Source: Bryum argenteum (Eukaryota; Streptophyta; Bryopsida; Bryales; Bryaceae). From it: 64,000 nucleotides of DNA. The notes beneath the pieces are model-generated. The model had not been told where the DNA came from. It made no database searches and worked only from the letters and a program-made list of their open reading frames with translations. Location of the stretch: positions 9,645,495-9,709,494 of the forward strand of contig CM073328.1 in NCBI GenBank assembly GCA_037043015.1, given 5' to 3'. Made by a program: the position numbers and the translations under genes. Positions 34,326 to 44,910 of this stretch are shown piece by piece (the stretch's first letter is position 1; every line of letters begins with the position of its first letter).

Positions 34326-35763
34326 ATGGAGAAGAATCGACAGGCTGCACTTGAGCGCCTGCGAGCCCGAAATGGAGGTGAAGCTGCTGCATCTCAAAAT
34401 TCTCAGAGCACAATTTCTGCAGATGTGAATATTGAATCTAAAAGTGAGATGAATGAAGAATGGGTTGCTGTAGAAAATGTTGTGGAAGCATCCAAAATTG
34501 TGGAAAAGGGGCCAAGACGATCACCAAGCTTAAGTAAACGACGACGAGGGGATGCAGATGCAACACAATCAAAGTTATCCTCATCGTTGGGGATCATAAG
34601 ACCATCTCAAGACTTTGATTACGTGATTGCAATCGACTTTGAGTGCACATGTGACCACAAAGTGACAGTATGTCCTCAAGAAATTATCGAGTTTCCTGCC
34701 ATACTTGTGAATGTTCTCACACGAAAAGTGGAGTCCATTTTTCACACATTCGTCAAGCCTGTGTACCATCCCATGCTCACCGACTTTTGTAAACGATTCA
34801 CGGGCATCCAACAGAACCAGGTTGGTCACCATTTGGCTTCGAATGATCAGCTTCTTAGATCTGTCTGAAGTGACATAAAAGAGCGGATGGTTTCATTGTT
34901 TTTTCCTGCAGGTAGACGATGGGGTGCTGCTCGGAAAGGCTATTCAAATGCTTGACTCTTGGTTAGAGAAGAACAATGTGAAGAGCAAAAGGTTTGTGGT
35001 TGCAACGTGGTCCGATTGGGATTGTGGAACCATGCTGGATTCCGAGTGCTTGTACAAAGGTCTGAAGAAGCCAATTTATTATAACAGGTCAGCATCACAG
35101 TTTTGTGTTCATATTGTTATTCCCTTTTCTCACGATTCGGTCAGTTGTTTACAAAGGTTCTTCTGGTCCCAATTATCATGCGGAAGCTTCTTCACGTTTC
35201 CTGAGAAAAGCCTGTACCTCTCGGTGATACATAGGCAAGAGTTTGTCAGAAAACTTGACTCTGGCTGATCATTTGTCTTGTTAAAGAAATCAGTAGGGAG
35301 TTGGTTAGCTTGCAATGCAAATGGTTGGCAATAAGCTCCACAAATAGGAAATAAGACCTGATACGGGTATCGGTATGAGGTTTCAAAAACCATATACGTA
35401 TTGAAATAGGTAATCAGGATTGGTACTGTAACTTGCATTCTTCAATTACTCTGGAAAGGGGACTTACCAGACTTGTCTTTGTGCAGATGGATAAATTTGA
35501 AGGTACCTCACCGAGAGATCTATGGCAGCAACGTGAAAGCGAATTTCAGAAAGTCTATAGAAATGATGGGTCTTAAATTTGAGGGGCGACCTCACAGTGG
35601 ACTAGCGGACGCAAAGAACACGGCGTACATGGCTCTGGAGATGATTAGACGCGGCACCAGGTTACGAGTCACTGGCTGGCTCAAAGCACCTGGTGTGGAG
35701 CCTTCAAAGCCTGCGTTTCCGAAGAGACGGAAGAAGCCCGTCTCGAAATCAAAATCGGTTTGA
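34326..35763 (+). CDS. ERI1-like 3'-5' exoribonuclease (DEDDh family)
   Basis: Predicted 3'-5' exonuclease of the ERI1/3'hExo type, which trims structured RNA ends (histone mRNA, 5.8S rRNA, small RNAs in other organisms). Exons 34326-34820, 34912-35087 and 35487-35763 sum to 948 nt, 315 residues, with frame kept. Residues 1-95 are a charged, probably disordered N-terminus with a basic KRRR patch. The DEDDh core is complete: FDYVIAIDFECTCD (Asp104, Glu106), PQEIIEFPAILVN, ATWSDWDCGTML (Asp202) and FEGRPHSGLADAKN (His260, Asp265). The C-terminus is Lys/Arg-rich (KRRKKP), possibly nuclear. No SAP domain is seen. The start at 34326 follows a GATTGCAG acceptor-like site; an in-frame ATG just upstream is possible. 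The histone-tail trimming role is notable given the H4 hairpin in this window, but that link is speculation. Confidence 0.88.
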
Positions 35764-38290
35764 AAGGTTCACTTCTTGTATCTTACAATACGGTTATCAA
35801 CCATGTCCATACTCCATTTGTCCACCCCAGAGCGGAAGGGTATCTATTGCTCTGATTGAAACTCGCTTGAGCGGCACTACTTGAGCTTTGATCATCAAAA
35901 GCAGAGTGGGCCCGCAATTATTTCGTGATCAATTCCGTAAAGACGCTCATTTACCGAAAGTGGGCTTGAGTCAAAGTGGCACTGAAGTCAACCCACCATA
36001 CAGCACATGGATGACGATCATTACAATGGAGAACATAAGTAAAAAGGTTATTACTGTTCAATTGAAGATTACCAGTATTTTTTTGCATACTTCTGCTGCA
36101 GATTAGTCACTGAGCAGAATGTCAACAATATCGGAATTCCTACGGCTTATGAAATGATCAATACTAAGTTTCTACCTGCTCTGGTACAGACGCATCTCTC
36201 AGTTGATGATACATGGATTGTTTCGAAAGACAAGAAGAAGAGTTGATCAGTACTTTATGGTAGCTTGAAGGCGTGAGACATAAGGTTTTCCTTGGTGTTT
36301 TGACAGTAGCAGATTGAATGGAAAGCCCAATTAAAGGCGTACTGGTAGTTGGCATCACATGGACTTGCGAAACACGATGATTTGTCTAGCGTCTAAAATT
36401 GTCCATGGACGTTTGAAATCTACATCCAGTGACAGCCGATATTCGCACAAGTTTGCTAATATAAGCCCAATTTGGGTTGCCAGTGCCACATGTCAAGCTG
36501 TTGACATTACTGTCTCCCTCTTTTATTTATATTTTATTGTTACTTTATCTTGACAGGTTCCAGATTGCGTTCTGGAGTATAGTACTGTACCTTGACTTTA
36601 TTCCTCAGCAACGTAACTAACTCCTGGTAAATTCGGCAGAAAAGAGCATCTATGCACAAATCTCTAGATTTTTCGGTGGAATGACATCGCCTCTCTCTCT
36701 TAATTTGAACAATATAGATAGACCAGGAAATCTAGACTAACTGGGTCTGTTACATTAGCATTTCTGAGGTTCTTTCTGTGGGATTCACAGATGAGAAATC
36801 ATTGTTACTAAGATTTTTGCAGTAAACGGTGCCCATGTCAGCGAAACTGTACACTACCCGGCATAAGGTATGACTTGGCTACCGTATATCTATGAACGTA
36901 TCTATCGTATCTAGTGATTTTGTATGCTTTCCGGCGTAAGTCTTGACTTGGCTGTACTACATGCTGTACCCTATATCGGTGAAAATGTATCTGCCGTGTC
37001 TAGTGACTTTAGTCGGATGGGCAGTGAGGTCAACTGACAAGTTCGGATCGCCGAACATGCAAAAACCACCTCCTCGGAGCATCATTACAGTCGAAGATTC
37101 GGCATTGACAGGTTTGTCAACGTGACGGAATAGGCCGCCACCACCACCGGACCCACCGAAGGGTAGATTAACACCCCACTGATTCTGCGAGTTAGCACCT
37201 GAATATTCGTAGGTTTGGTACTTGACCATTTTAGTCAATACAAGTTTATTTGCTTGGTGGCACGCCGCAGTGATATCGATGATTCTCCTTTTCCCAGACT
37301 TTATTGCAAGTAATCAACTGACTGTAGTGATTGAAGGGGAGATTGAATTTGCAGTAATGACGGGGCGGAGCCTTTGTGTGTGTTTGCACCGAAGTCGATG
37401 ATACGTCTTCGCCGAAAGGTAGCTGGCTGCCTGGGGCTCCTCGATACCCGCGTTGTGCGGAAGTCAAATGGAAGCGGCCACACATTTGTCTTGTTTGTCT
37501 TGTGTTTCGTTTCATGGCATTCTTCACATGCCTATATTATTGTCAATGGCCGGCTTTGTATTTGAAATCCAGCTAGTGAAAATCAAGCTTTTCTCTAGAT
37601 TTTATAGGTTCTATGTGAGGGTATAAATTATGTAAATATGTACTTAACTTACTTAGGAACACAAATTTGAAAAGACTCGCTTCAAAAAAAAAATTACAAT
37701 CGTTTTTTGGGCGCACAAAACACCTTGATCCCTGTTGCAATTAGGACAAAAAGTTAAAAAATAAATAAATAAAATAATCAACTTGGAATGTTATGATCTC
37801 ACAAATGGTGACGGTTTTGAAATGAGTCGTACAAAGAGTTGAAAATTGGGCAATAATCTCTATGCAAGTTAAAAATAAACTAGCACAGTGTTTAACCCAA
37901 AAAGGGGTTGATAGTTGAGCCTTTAGAGAAATGAGCTTTGAACAGAAATATATATAAATAAGGATAGATCAAATGAACATCTAAATTTCACTATGTTTAT
38001 TGCTGGGTTCCTATTATTGACTAAATTTAGGTGCTCTCACAAGGAAAAATGAGTATATCATATTCAACTTACATAAAGGTAAATAGATAGAGGGAGTTAT
38101 TTACTTGTGTTCTAGAAAATTTCACCTAACTCTCATATTGTATTTATTTGCTCAATTACAATCAATCTTCACGTTTCCTTCCACCCGATCCAAGATAAAT
38201 TACCTTATCTAATTGGCATCGCCCAGCACAAAACTAACAAAGTAGTAGAAGGGACCAGATCGGGGTTATAAGGTAAACATAATTATGGCT
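35764..38290. other. Intergenic stretch
   Basis: Overlapping ORFs of 60-96 codons have no family resemblance. An imperfect tandem duplication of about 80 bp covers 36860-37012 (GACTTGGCT ... GTGTCTAGTGA/GTATCTAGTGA). No gene is called. Confidence 0.45.
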
Positions 38291-38294
38291 AGAA

Positions 38295-38410
38295 GAATTG
38301 GTATTGTTCCAATTTCCCCTTGTCCGGTGAACATTGGGATATTAGCATTACGAACAGACACTTCATTCATGCCGGCCCCTTAGAATGGGACCGGAGTATC
38401 TATCTATCGG
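38295..38410 (-). repeat. SINE 3' fragment, inverted
   Basis: Reverse complement of the block at 51145-51290: it ends in a TCTATCTATC tail at 38397-38408 preceded by GGGACCGGAG and GCCGGCCCC. Only the SINE 3' part is present. It lies about 470 bp upstream of the GH105 gene. A 26-bp tandem duplication (GGCCGCTAACAGCAGACTT) follows at 38438-38493. Confidence 0.75.
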
Positions 38411-38689
38411 GCTAGAAGAAGAAAACGTCTCACCCTGGCCGCTAACAGCAGACTTGAAAGCTGGCCGCTATCAGCAGACTTGAAAGCGTAGGAGGACTTC
38501 AACGCCGGATGCGCCACGGACGCGGGCGTGTGAGCAGTCGGTCCCACGACCACCGCATCCTTTCACCTCGTCAAGGTAAACAACCCTACCGATTTCCGAT
38601 CTATGACACTTGCGCAATCACTGTAGCAACATCCTCACCCACGACTTTTCTTCCCTCGCTTGCCTTGCCTCCTGTCCGGAGCTATAAAT

Positions 38690-38699
38690 CCCTCGGGAC
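38690..38699 (+). promoter_or_regulatory. Probable TATA box of the GH105 gene
   Basis: CTATAAATCC lies about 187 bp upstream of the GH105 start codon in a GC-richer region. The CTATAAAT form is typical of plant TATA boxes. The transcription start is not determinable here. Confidence 0.55.
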
Positions 38700-38877
38700 C
38701 GCCCTCGTGCACCCCATCACTCCTGCTGACCAATACAACAATCCCTCTGTTCTCCTCCAGGAGAAAAATCCAACCGAGTCACAATCTCCCACCACCCTGT
38801 TCCTTGATTGCTAGAATCCAATACTAATCAGGTTGTGATCGATCTAGTTTAGAGGCTCGATCGATCGAGAGGTGGCA

Positions 38878-40056
38878 ATGATGGGGTCGTCATGGAGGTG
38901 CCTAGCCCTGCTAGCGGTTCTTTTCTGCGTGGCGCCCGCGGCCATGGCTGAAGCAGACTCCCCGATTACGCTGGCGAAGCGGATGGCCAACACATCGATG
39001 ACGGAGTGGGCAGTCGTGGGACCAAACAAGGATCGCTTTCAATACGAGCTCGGGGTGTTCCTGCGCGGAATTGAGCTAGTTTACGAGAAAACGAAGGACC
39101 CCAAGTACATCGACTTCATCAAGTTCAAGGTGGACCGGCACATTGCCCCGAACGGCACCATCAATTACAACTTCACGGAGTACACTTTGGACAACATCCT
39201 CACAGGGCGCCTCGTGCTGACGCTCTACGAGAAGACAAAGGAGGCAAAGTACAAGACCGCGGCGGCAATTCTTCGGAAGCAGTTGAAGCAGCAGCCGCGG
39301 ACCAAGGAAGGCGGATACTGGCACAAGCTCATTTATCCCTACCAGATGTGGCTCGATGGACTCTACATGGCTGAGCCTTTCCACGCCGAGTACGCCAAGC
39401 TCTTCCATGAGTACTCCGGTTTCAACGACATCGCGAGCCAGTTCATTATCATGGAGGCTCGATCTCGGGATACCAAGACTGGTTTGTTGTATCACGGGTA
39501 CGATGAGAGCCGGGCCATGAACTGGTCGGATCCGAAGACAGGTCATTCGCCGGCGTTCTGGGGTCGTGCGATGGGGTGGTACTTCATGGCTCTCGTCGAC
39601 ACTTTGGAGTTTTTCCCGGTGTACCATCCCAAGCGTGCGAAGCTTATGGCTATTCTCGATCGGCTCGCCATAGCCGTGAGCAAGGTGCAAGATTCAAACT
39701 CCGGGCTCTGGTGGCAAGTGCTGGATCAGAAGAACAGGAAAGGAAACTACTTGGAATCCAGCTGTTCGGCGATGTTTGTGTACTCGTATGCACGCAGCGT
39801 GCGGAAAGGGTACTTGAAAAAGAGCTATCTGAATGTCGCGAAGAAGGGTTGGAAAGGGATGGTGAAGCAGTTCGTAGTGAAGGTTCCCCCTTTCGGATTG
39901 AATTACACCAGAATTTGTGGTGTCGGAGGTCTCGGAGGTACTCCTTACCGTAACGGCACTTTTGAGTATTACATTAGTGAGCCTATCGTTACAAATGATT
40001 CCAAAGGTGTGGGTGCGTTCATGATGGCTGCTACAGAAATGGCTCGTGTACAATAG
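38878..40056 (+). CDS. GH105 unsaturated rhamnogalacturonyl/glucuronyl hydrolase, secreted
   Basis: Single exon, 392 residues. The family (YteR/YesR type) removes the 4,5-unsaturated uronic acid left at the end of pectic oligosaccharides by rhamnogalacturonan lyases. Residues 1-23 are a signal peptide (LALLAVLFCVAPAAMA). (alpha/alpha)6-barrel motifs are intact: YPYQMWLDGLYMAEPF with the expected catalytic Asp160, LLYHGYDESRAMNW, PAFWGRAMGWYFMALVDTLE, GLWWQVLD, YLESSCSAMF and GTFEYYISEP. The length is normal for the family. The start at 38878 is chosen over an upstream GTG. Against its AT-rich surroundings the gene is clearly GC-rich and intronless, unlike the spliced neighbours, which raises transfer or retroposition. 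Related genes occur mainly in bacteria and fungi; how widely plants have them I cannot check. Confidence 0.9.
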   Translation: MMGSSWRCLALLAVLFCVAPAAMAEADSPITLAKRMANTSMTEWAVVGPNKDRFQYELGVFLRGIELVYEKTKDPKYIDFIKFKVDRHIAPNGTINYNFTEYTLDNILTGRLVLTLYEKTKEAKYKTAAAILRKQLKQQPRTKEGGYWHKLIYPYQMWLDGLYMAEPFHAEYAKLFHEYSGFNDIASQFIIMEARSRDTKTGLLYHGYDESRAMNWSDPKTGHSPAFWGRAMGWYFMALVDTLEFFPVYHPKRAKLMAILDRLAIAVSKVQDSNSGLWWQVLDQKNRKGNYLESSCSAMFVYSYARSVRKGYLKKSYLNVAKKGWKGMVKQFVVKVPPFGLNYTRICGVGGLGGTPYRNGTFEYYISEPIVTNDSKGVGAFMMAATEMARVQ

Positions 40057-41620
40057 CATTAGACGTGGATTCTGCGAGATTTGGATTTGTGTCCATTCGG
40101 TCACAATCATGTAGTGACTGTTGCTGCAAATTGAGTGACAAATGGGTCAAACGAGTGCTGAATCACCCCATTTCGCAGGGCTTTTTTGTAAAATAAACGT
40201 GTTTCAGGAACATCATTGTAAAGACCTAGTATATTCTCATTTCTGTATGTCTTCTCTATGATCTATTTCTCTGTCTCTAAGATTGTGGAAGATAATTGGT
40301 CTCGATTGCCACGAGTTTTGAAGCTGCTTTGAATTCTTCAGTCTTTCATAGCGTTTGCATGGTGATGTTGTCTCGTATGTCAATGTGTGACGCCGGATGA
40401 TCGAGCTTCTACCTCTGACTTCACATTTCGTAATTGCTGGTATTCCCTAAGAGAATGATTATCTGCTTTCATATGATTATCTTCTAAGGGAGAGAGGTCT
40501 ACACAGAGGTCTATAGTGACCTCCAAACGAGGCTTTCTGAAATCGTTGCACCATGTTAAGAAATCCAACTGTAAGGTCCTGTATAGAGGCATTCAATTGG
40601 CGAAGGACCAAGTTTTATCGCTTTTGACCGTACAAATCGTACATTATATTGAGTCAAAGTTTCAGTTTTTCAGCTTTTGCGAATACAGCATATCTGTGTT
40701 AAACAAATCGTGGTCTAGATTTTATATCGATGAATTGACATTCATGCAAACGACATGTGCACAGTACTGTACAAGTTGGAAAGCAGAATTGCTGGGAGCA
40801 TGCTGAAATTGTGGACCACCTCACTTGACTTGGCTTTCAATACTTGCAAGTAAGCAAGCTATGAGGATTTTCCGCATCAGCCTAGGTGAGTGACCCAGTG
40901 ATAGGTAGCTTCATCGAGATAAGGCTGTCTTAAACAGTACTTTAGAAAATCATTTCAACGATTACGTACACCCAGGGTTGGTTCTCATGTGCAAATAGCC
41001 ACATGAGCACTGAGCAAGATACCGAAAGCGGTCCAAATCCTGAACACTTAAAATGAGCTTAGTTCGGTATTCTGATCTGATCGGATTTCAAAAGGTTTTC
41101 TATCCATTTGTGTTATGCACCATCTGCCACCATGTAACTGCTAACTAACCATATAATTGTGCCGAATCACTGCATCGAGCTACACAAAGCTCAAGTCAAT
41201 GTGATACTTCGTCATCACAAGTGGACTAATTCGACTTTCTATGATATAAAATGATAATCGCCCATTTTAATACTTGCTTTTAGAATGGAATGGCCTATCA
41301 ACTTAGACTGACTTCCATGCTGATGCTTGCTTTTGGATTAACGAGGCAAATATCGTCTCATGTGGGACCTTTGCAGTACAATCACAGTACAATTGCATTC
41401 GGTCAATGGCCAGGCTGGGAGTGGAAATGTATGTATACCGTTTGTTGTTGGATGAAATTAGCAATGGTGTCCGTAATTGAGACAGAAGTTGCTACTGCGG
41501 AAGCGGTGCACATCCTTTTGAGACTCGGATGCTTCGGACTCTTCTCCTACAATAGAACAATAGCAACATTTATTATAGTTACTTACTTAGTGGAAATTTG
41601 TGGTATTTCCTACTGAGGAT
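40057..41620. other. Intergenic stretch
   Basis: Contains the 3' UTR of the GH105 gene (AAAATAAACG near 40190 is a possible poly(A) signal) and the dispersed repeat at 40568-40720. The 108-codon ORF at 41290-41616 has no family resemblance. Confidence 0.45.
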
Positions 41621-43633
41621 GGGAACATATGGTAAAGCCACCTATTTCCGACCGGTGATCTCTAAAAGTTAGTGTATGAGATACCTAAGCAGAGTCCAAA
41701 CCTGTTCAAAGTCTTGCCTATCGTCTAAATTTCACGAGGACGAGGATTTTGAGGGTGGGGGTTTTCTAACACTTTTTTGTAGAACATTGGCTGAGTGAAA
41801 TGTTGTCCTGGTACTTTCTCTAGCAACATTTGGAGCAAACGAAGCAAGATTATGATTTTGATAAGCATGATAGTGTATATTTGATGTTGTTAGATTAAGA
41901 ACCTCAATGTTGCTCTCCTTAAACAATGTATATAAACACGTAGCAAATTCCTCCTTGGTTCTAAGAGTGCTCTTGTGCTCATAGAAGTCTCCATTAGTAG
42001 AAATTCCGTCCAAATATGTTGTTTGGAATGACTTGTCCAAAATGACACAAGAGATTCATTTCTGATTCAACATGAATTTACACCATTATAGACATAATCA
42101 GGTTTATGAATAACATAAGTTTATGTTATTTTAGAGATAAATCTGTATTGTGATTTTGAGGAAGTCATTGCACACAACATTTCTGGACGGTATTCCTACT
42201 AGAATTGTAATTTGATTTAGGTAATTTTCCACAAGATACAGAGGACACAGAGTTGTTTGGATAATCACCCAATGAATAAACATGGTCATTTATAAATGAT
42301 TCCAAGTTTAATTCAAATGATAAATGACCATGTTAATTCACCCTATAAATGATTCCAAGTTCAATTCAAATTTCATTGTAACTATATCGTAATTCATATT
42401 TTGTGATCTAATACAATTTGAAGTTCACATAGTCTAAGTTGATGCATTCAAAGTCTACACCCATAATATATGTCTTGGAGTTTTACGAAGACTCAATCTT
42501 AATTTGCAAGTTATTTATCCATATCAAGATTTTTTACCTTTCTCTCCACTTGGGGTCACGATATATTGATTTGTAATAGTAATATGTAGTAAACCCCCCA
42601 CAACACCCCAAAGTATTCACTAAATCTATCGAAGTAAGAGGTATATTATAAACTCTAATTTTATTGATGTAGTCATGATGTTTGTTTCAGGTTGAGTGGT
42701 CTTGGGTATACCTATAGGTACACCTTCTAAAATTCATAAGTAATCAAATAGTAATCCAAACTTAACGATTCCACTTGGTTCAGTCCCCAACATCTTTGCA
42801 CAACTTCCAAAATTAATTCCCTTGACAACTCCCAATGAGGTTGCTAGTCAAAAATTTGAGCGGTTTCGAGCCACTTACCATATATCATTTTACCAACCCA
42901 ATCCTCCAATTTTAATAAAAATTTGTAGCTACCATGAATGTACCATAGTTCCTTGGTATTTCAAAGTTTCATCTCAACACACAAGTAATCACAATAATGA
43001 AAACTAATTATCACACGCGTTTTACTTACCTCACGCTCAAGCTTTGTATAATCTATGATATATTCTTCCACTATAGTCATGAGTTATTCTATAAAATCTT
43101 AATTTTTACTCTCCCAATATTTAGAGTTTGTTTTGATCCAACCCGTAAGATCCCTTTGAGTTATATTATGAGAACAACAAAGTACAAATATAGTTTAAAT
43201 CTGGTCATGAAGAACACTAAAAAAAGTCTTCAGAAAGAATCTATACAAGCGTCTCCAAGTTTACTTCTATTCACATTTTCTATCCACATCTTTAGTTTGG
43301 ATGTACATATGCACGAAGTATTTCAAACAGTCATCCTAACAACCAAAAGGACTTATTACTTCATTGGGCATAAATCACACTTGCCACTAAACTTGCAAGC
43401 TTGGCTCCCTTTTCAGAATGCAATTCCTGTTTGGCAGTCCCTCTACTTTAGAATGTTCCTCAACAATATTGAACCCCCATATAGATCCAAACATATGTTC
43501 AGTTTAGACATAATATATTTCCAAATAAAACTTTTACTTCAACACATCAACACAACATACAAGTTTTCATAAGTGTACATGTGATTATTTATAGCTTACA
43601 TTGTCATTTGCTCATGTTTTGTAAAAGATCCAT

Positions 43634-44014
43634 TTATAGAGTTCTATTTTGCAGCTGTTCCCAGGCTTGTTCTAGTGTCATGGAATCTGGTATATCTGTG
43701 CTCTCATCCTTAGAGGGTTCTGCCAGTTGGTCATTCTTCGCCACAACTTCTTTATGCTTACCATTAGAGTTCATTGCCAATTTCCTATGCAACTCGGCAA
43801 TTTCTTTGTCCTTCTCATCAATTTGAGTGCGCAGATCAACAATCTCCTTGTCCTTTTTATGAATTTCCTTGTTCATCTTATCAGTACACATACGCAAATT
43901 GCCCAAGTGCCCATGCAAGTCGATGAAGAGTTGCTCGTACTCAGCATTTTCTTGGAGCTCTTTCTCAACCATCCAACCTTTCAATTTAGAATTGCGATTT
44001 TCTTTATAGTCTAG
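43634..44014 (-). pseudogene. Coiled-coil C-terminal part of family X copy 2, out of frame
   Basis: An open frame follows directly after the family X stop codon at 44011 in another frame. It reads through KENRNSKLKGW into a strong coiled coil (EIHKKDKEIVDLRTQIDEKD, then KEIAELHRKLAM), ending MTLEQAWEQLQ. It has no ATG of its own until residue 5 of the open segment. The simplest view is that it is the tail of the same protein, separated by a small indel near 44015, or a separate exon. The corresponding stretch is missing from the right arm. Confidence 0.5.
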
Positions 44015-44910
44015 TTGATTTCAGCTTCCACTAGACTACCAAGTTCACTAACATTATTTGCAACTTCCTCTAAAATAACAAGTTCAGGAACTTTATTTGT
44101 ACCTTCATCCGTAGGAGCCTTGTCATTAGTTTTTTGAGTATCTCCAACACCATCGTCAAATTGTTGCTTCTCAAGAGTGGTTGTAAAGGCCTCTTCTTCT
44201 AATTGCATACCTTCCGTTTCTATAGTTAGGCGCTCTTCTTCTTCTCTTAAATATGCATGTATGTAGCTTGTAAGAAACGGTCCAATTGGACTATCACATG
44301 CTTCATCAGGGAAATCCATCAAGTAAAAAAATTCTTTTCGGAACCCCTCCTCAACAATTGAAGACCAATGCACAGCCTCTTCCGCATCGGCACGCATGAT
44401 CAATTCAAGTTTCTTCTTAGAAACGAAGCTGGACTTGCGAGAAAACCACACACCCGAAAGTAAACCTCGAATGCGCATAGCCCAAATGGGATTAAACTCA
44501 AAAATCACATCAAGGTCATACTTATTCTTCAAATTTGGAATAACTTGAAAGAATGTATCCAAGTCAGGGCTTGGACCAAGAAGGTTTGTGATCTCCAAAT
44601 TGTTGTCCAAGTTCCAATTCATTTCCTCCATGAAACTCCAACCCATCTGCTCCATCAAAAATTTGCGATGAAATTGGATGTCAATGCCGTTTACAGTACC
44701 TATGATATTACGAGGGTTGCCCCTTTTAGAGCGTTTGGTTGCACTTGACATGAATTGTTCGCACCAATCTTCATTTATAGAAACTGCCAAACTCTTATAG
44801 TAGGTTAGCAACTTCACTTTCTTGCACCACACCATTTCTTTGTCTTTTTCTTTCTCCTCCTTTTCCAGCCACATTTTTTGTACTTGTTGTGTTAAGAACC
44901 TTAGTGCCAT
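44011..44910 (-). CDS. Family X protein, copy 2
   Basis: Function unknown; 299 residues from ATG 44910. The ATG lies two bases after a CTGTAG/CTACAG-type acceptor, just as in copy 1, so a 5' UTR intron at the same place is likely. The domain matches copy 1: KLLTYYKSLAVSINEDWC, RNIIGTVNGIDIQFH, GPSPDLDTFFQVIPNLKNKY, MRIRGLLSGVWFSRKS, VSKKKLELIMRADAEE and CDSPIGPFLTSYIHAYL. The 8-residue repeat tract of copy 1 is absent; instead an acidic tail (EEEERLTIETEG) leads to the stop. It is the least damaged copy in the window. It lies in the left arm of the giant inverted duplication. Confidence 0.65.
   Translation of the reverse strand: MALRFLTQQVQKMWLEKEEKEKDKEMVWCKKVKLLTYYKSLAVSINEDWCEQFMSSATKRSKRGNPRNIIGTVNGIDIQFHRKFLMEQMGWSFMEEMNWNLDNNLEITNLLGPSPDLDTFFQVIPNLKNKYDLDVIFEFNPIWAMRIRGLLSGVWFSRKSSFVSKKKLELIMRADAEEAVHWSSIVEEGFRKEFFYLMDFPDEACDSPIGPFLTSYIHAYLREEEERLTIETEGMQLEEEAFTTTLEKQQFDDGVGDTQKTNDKAPTDEGTNKVPELVILEEVANNVSELGSLVEAEIN

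Noticed and set aside
36957..37565. ORFs of 60-93 codons including a Gly-rich stretch
   Set aside because: Overlapping frames on both strands, no splice-linked continuation and no family resemblance.
39076..39690. 204-codon minus-strand ORF
   Set aside because: Antisense to the GC-rich GH105 gene, whose sense frame has clear family motifs.
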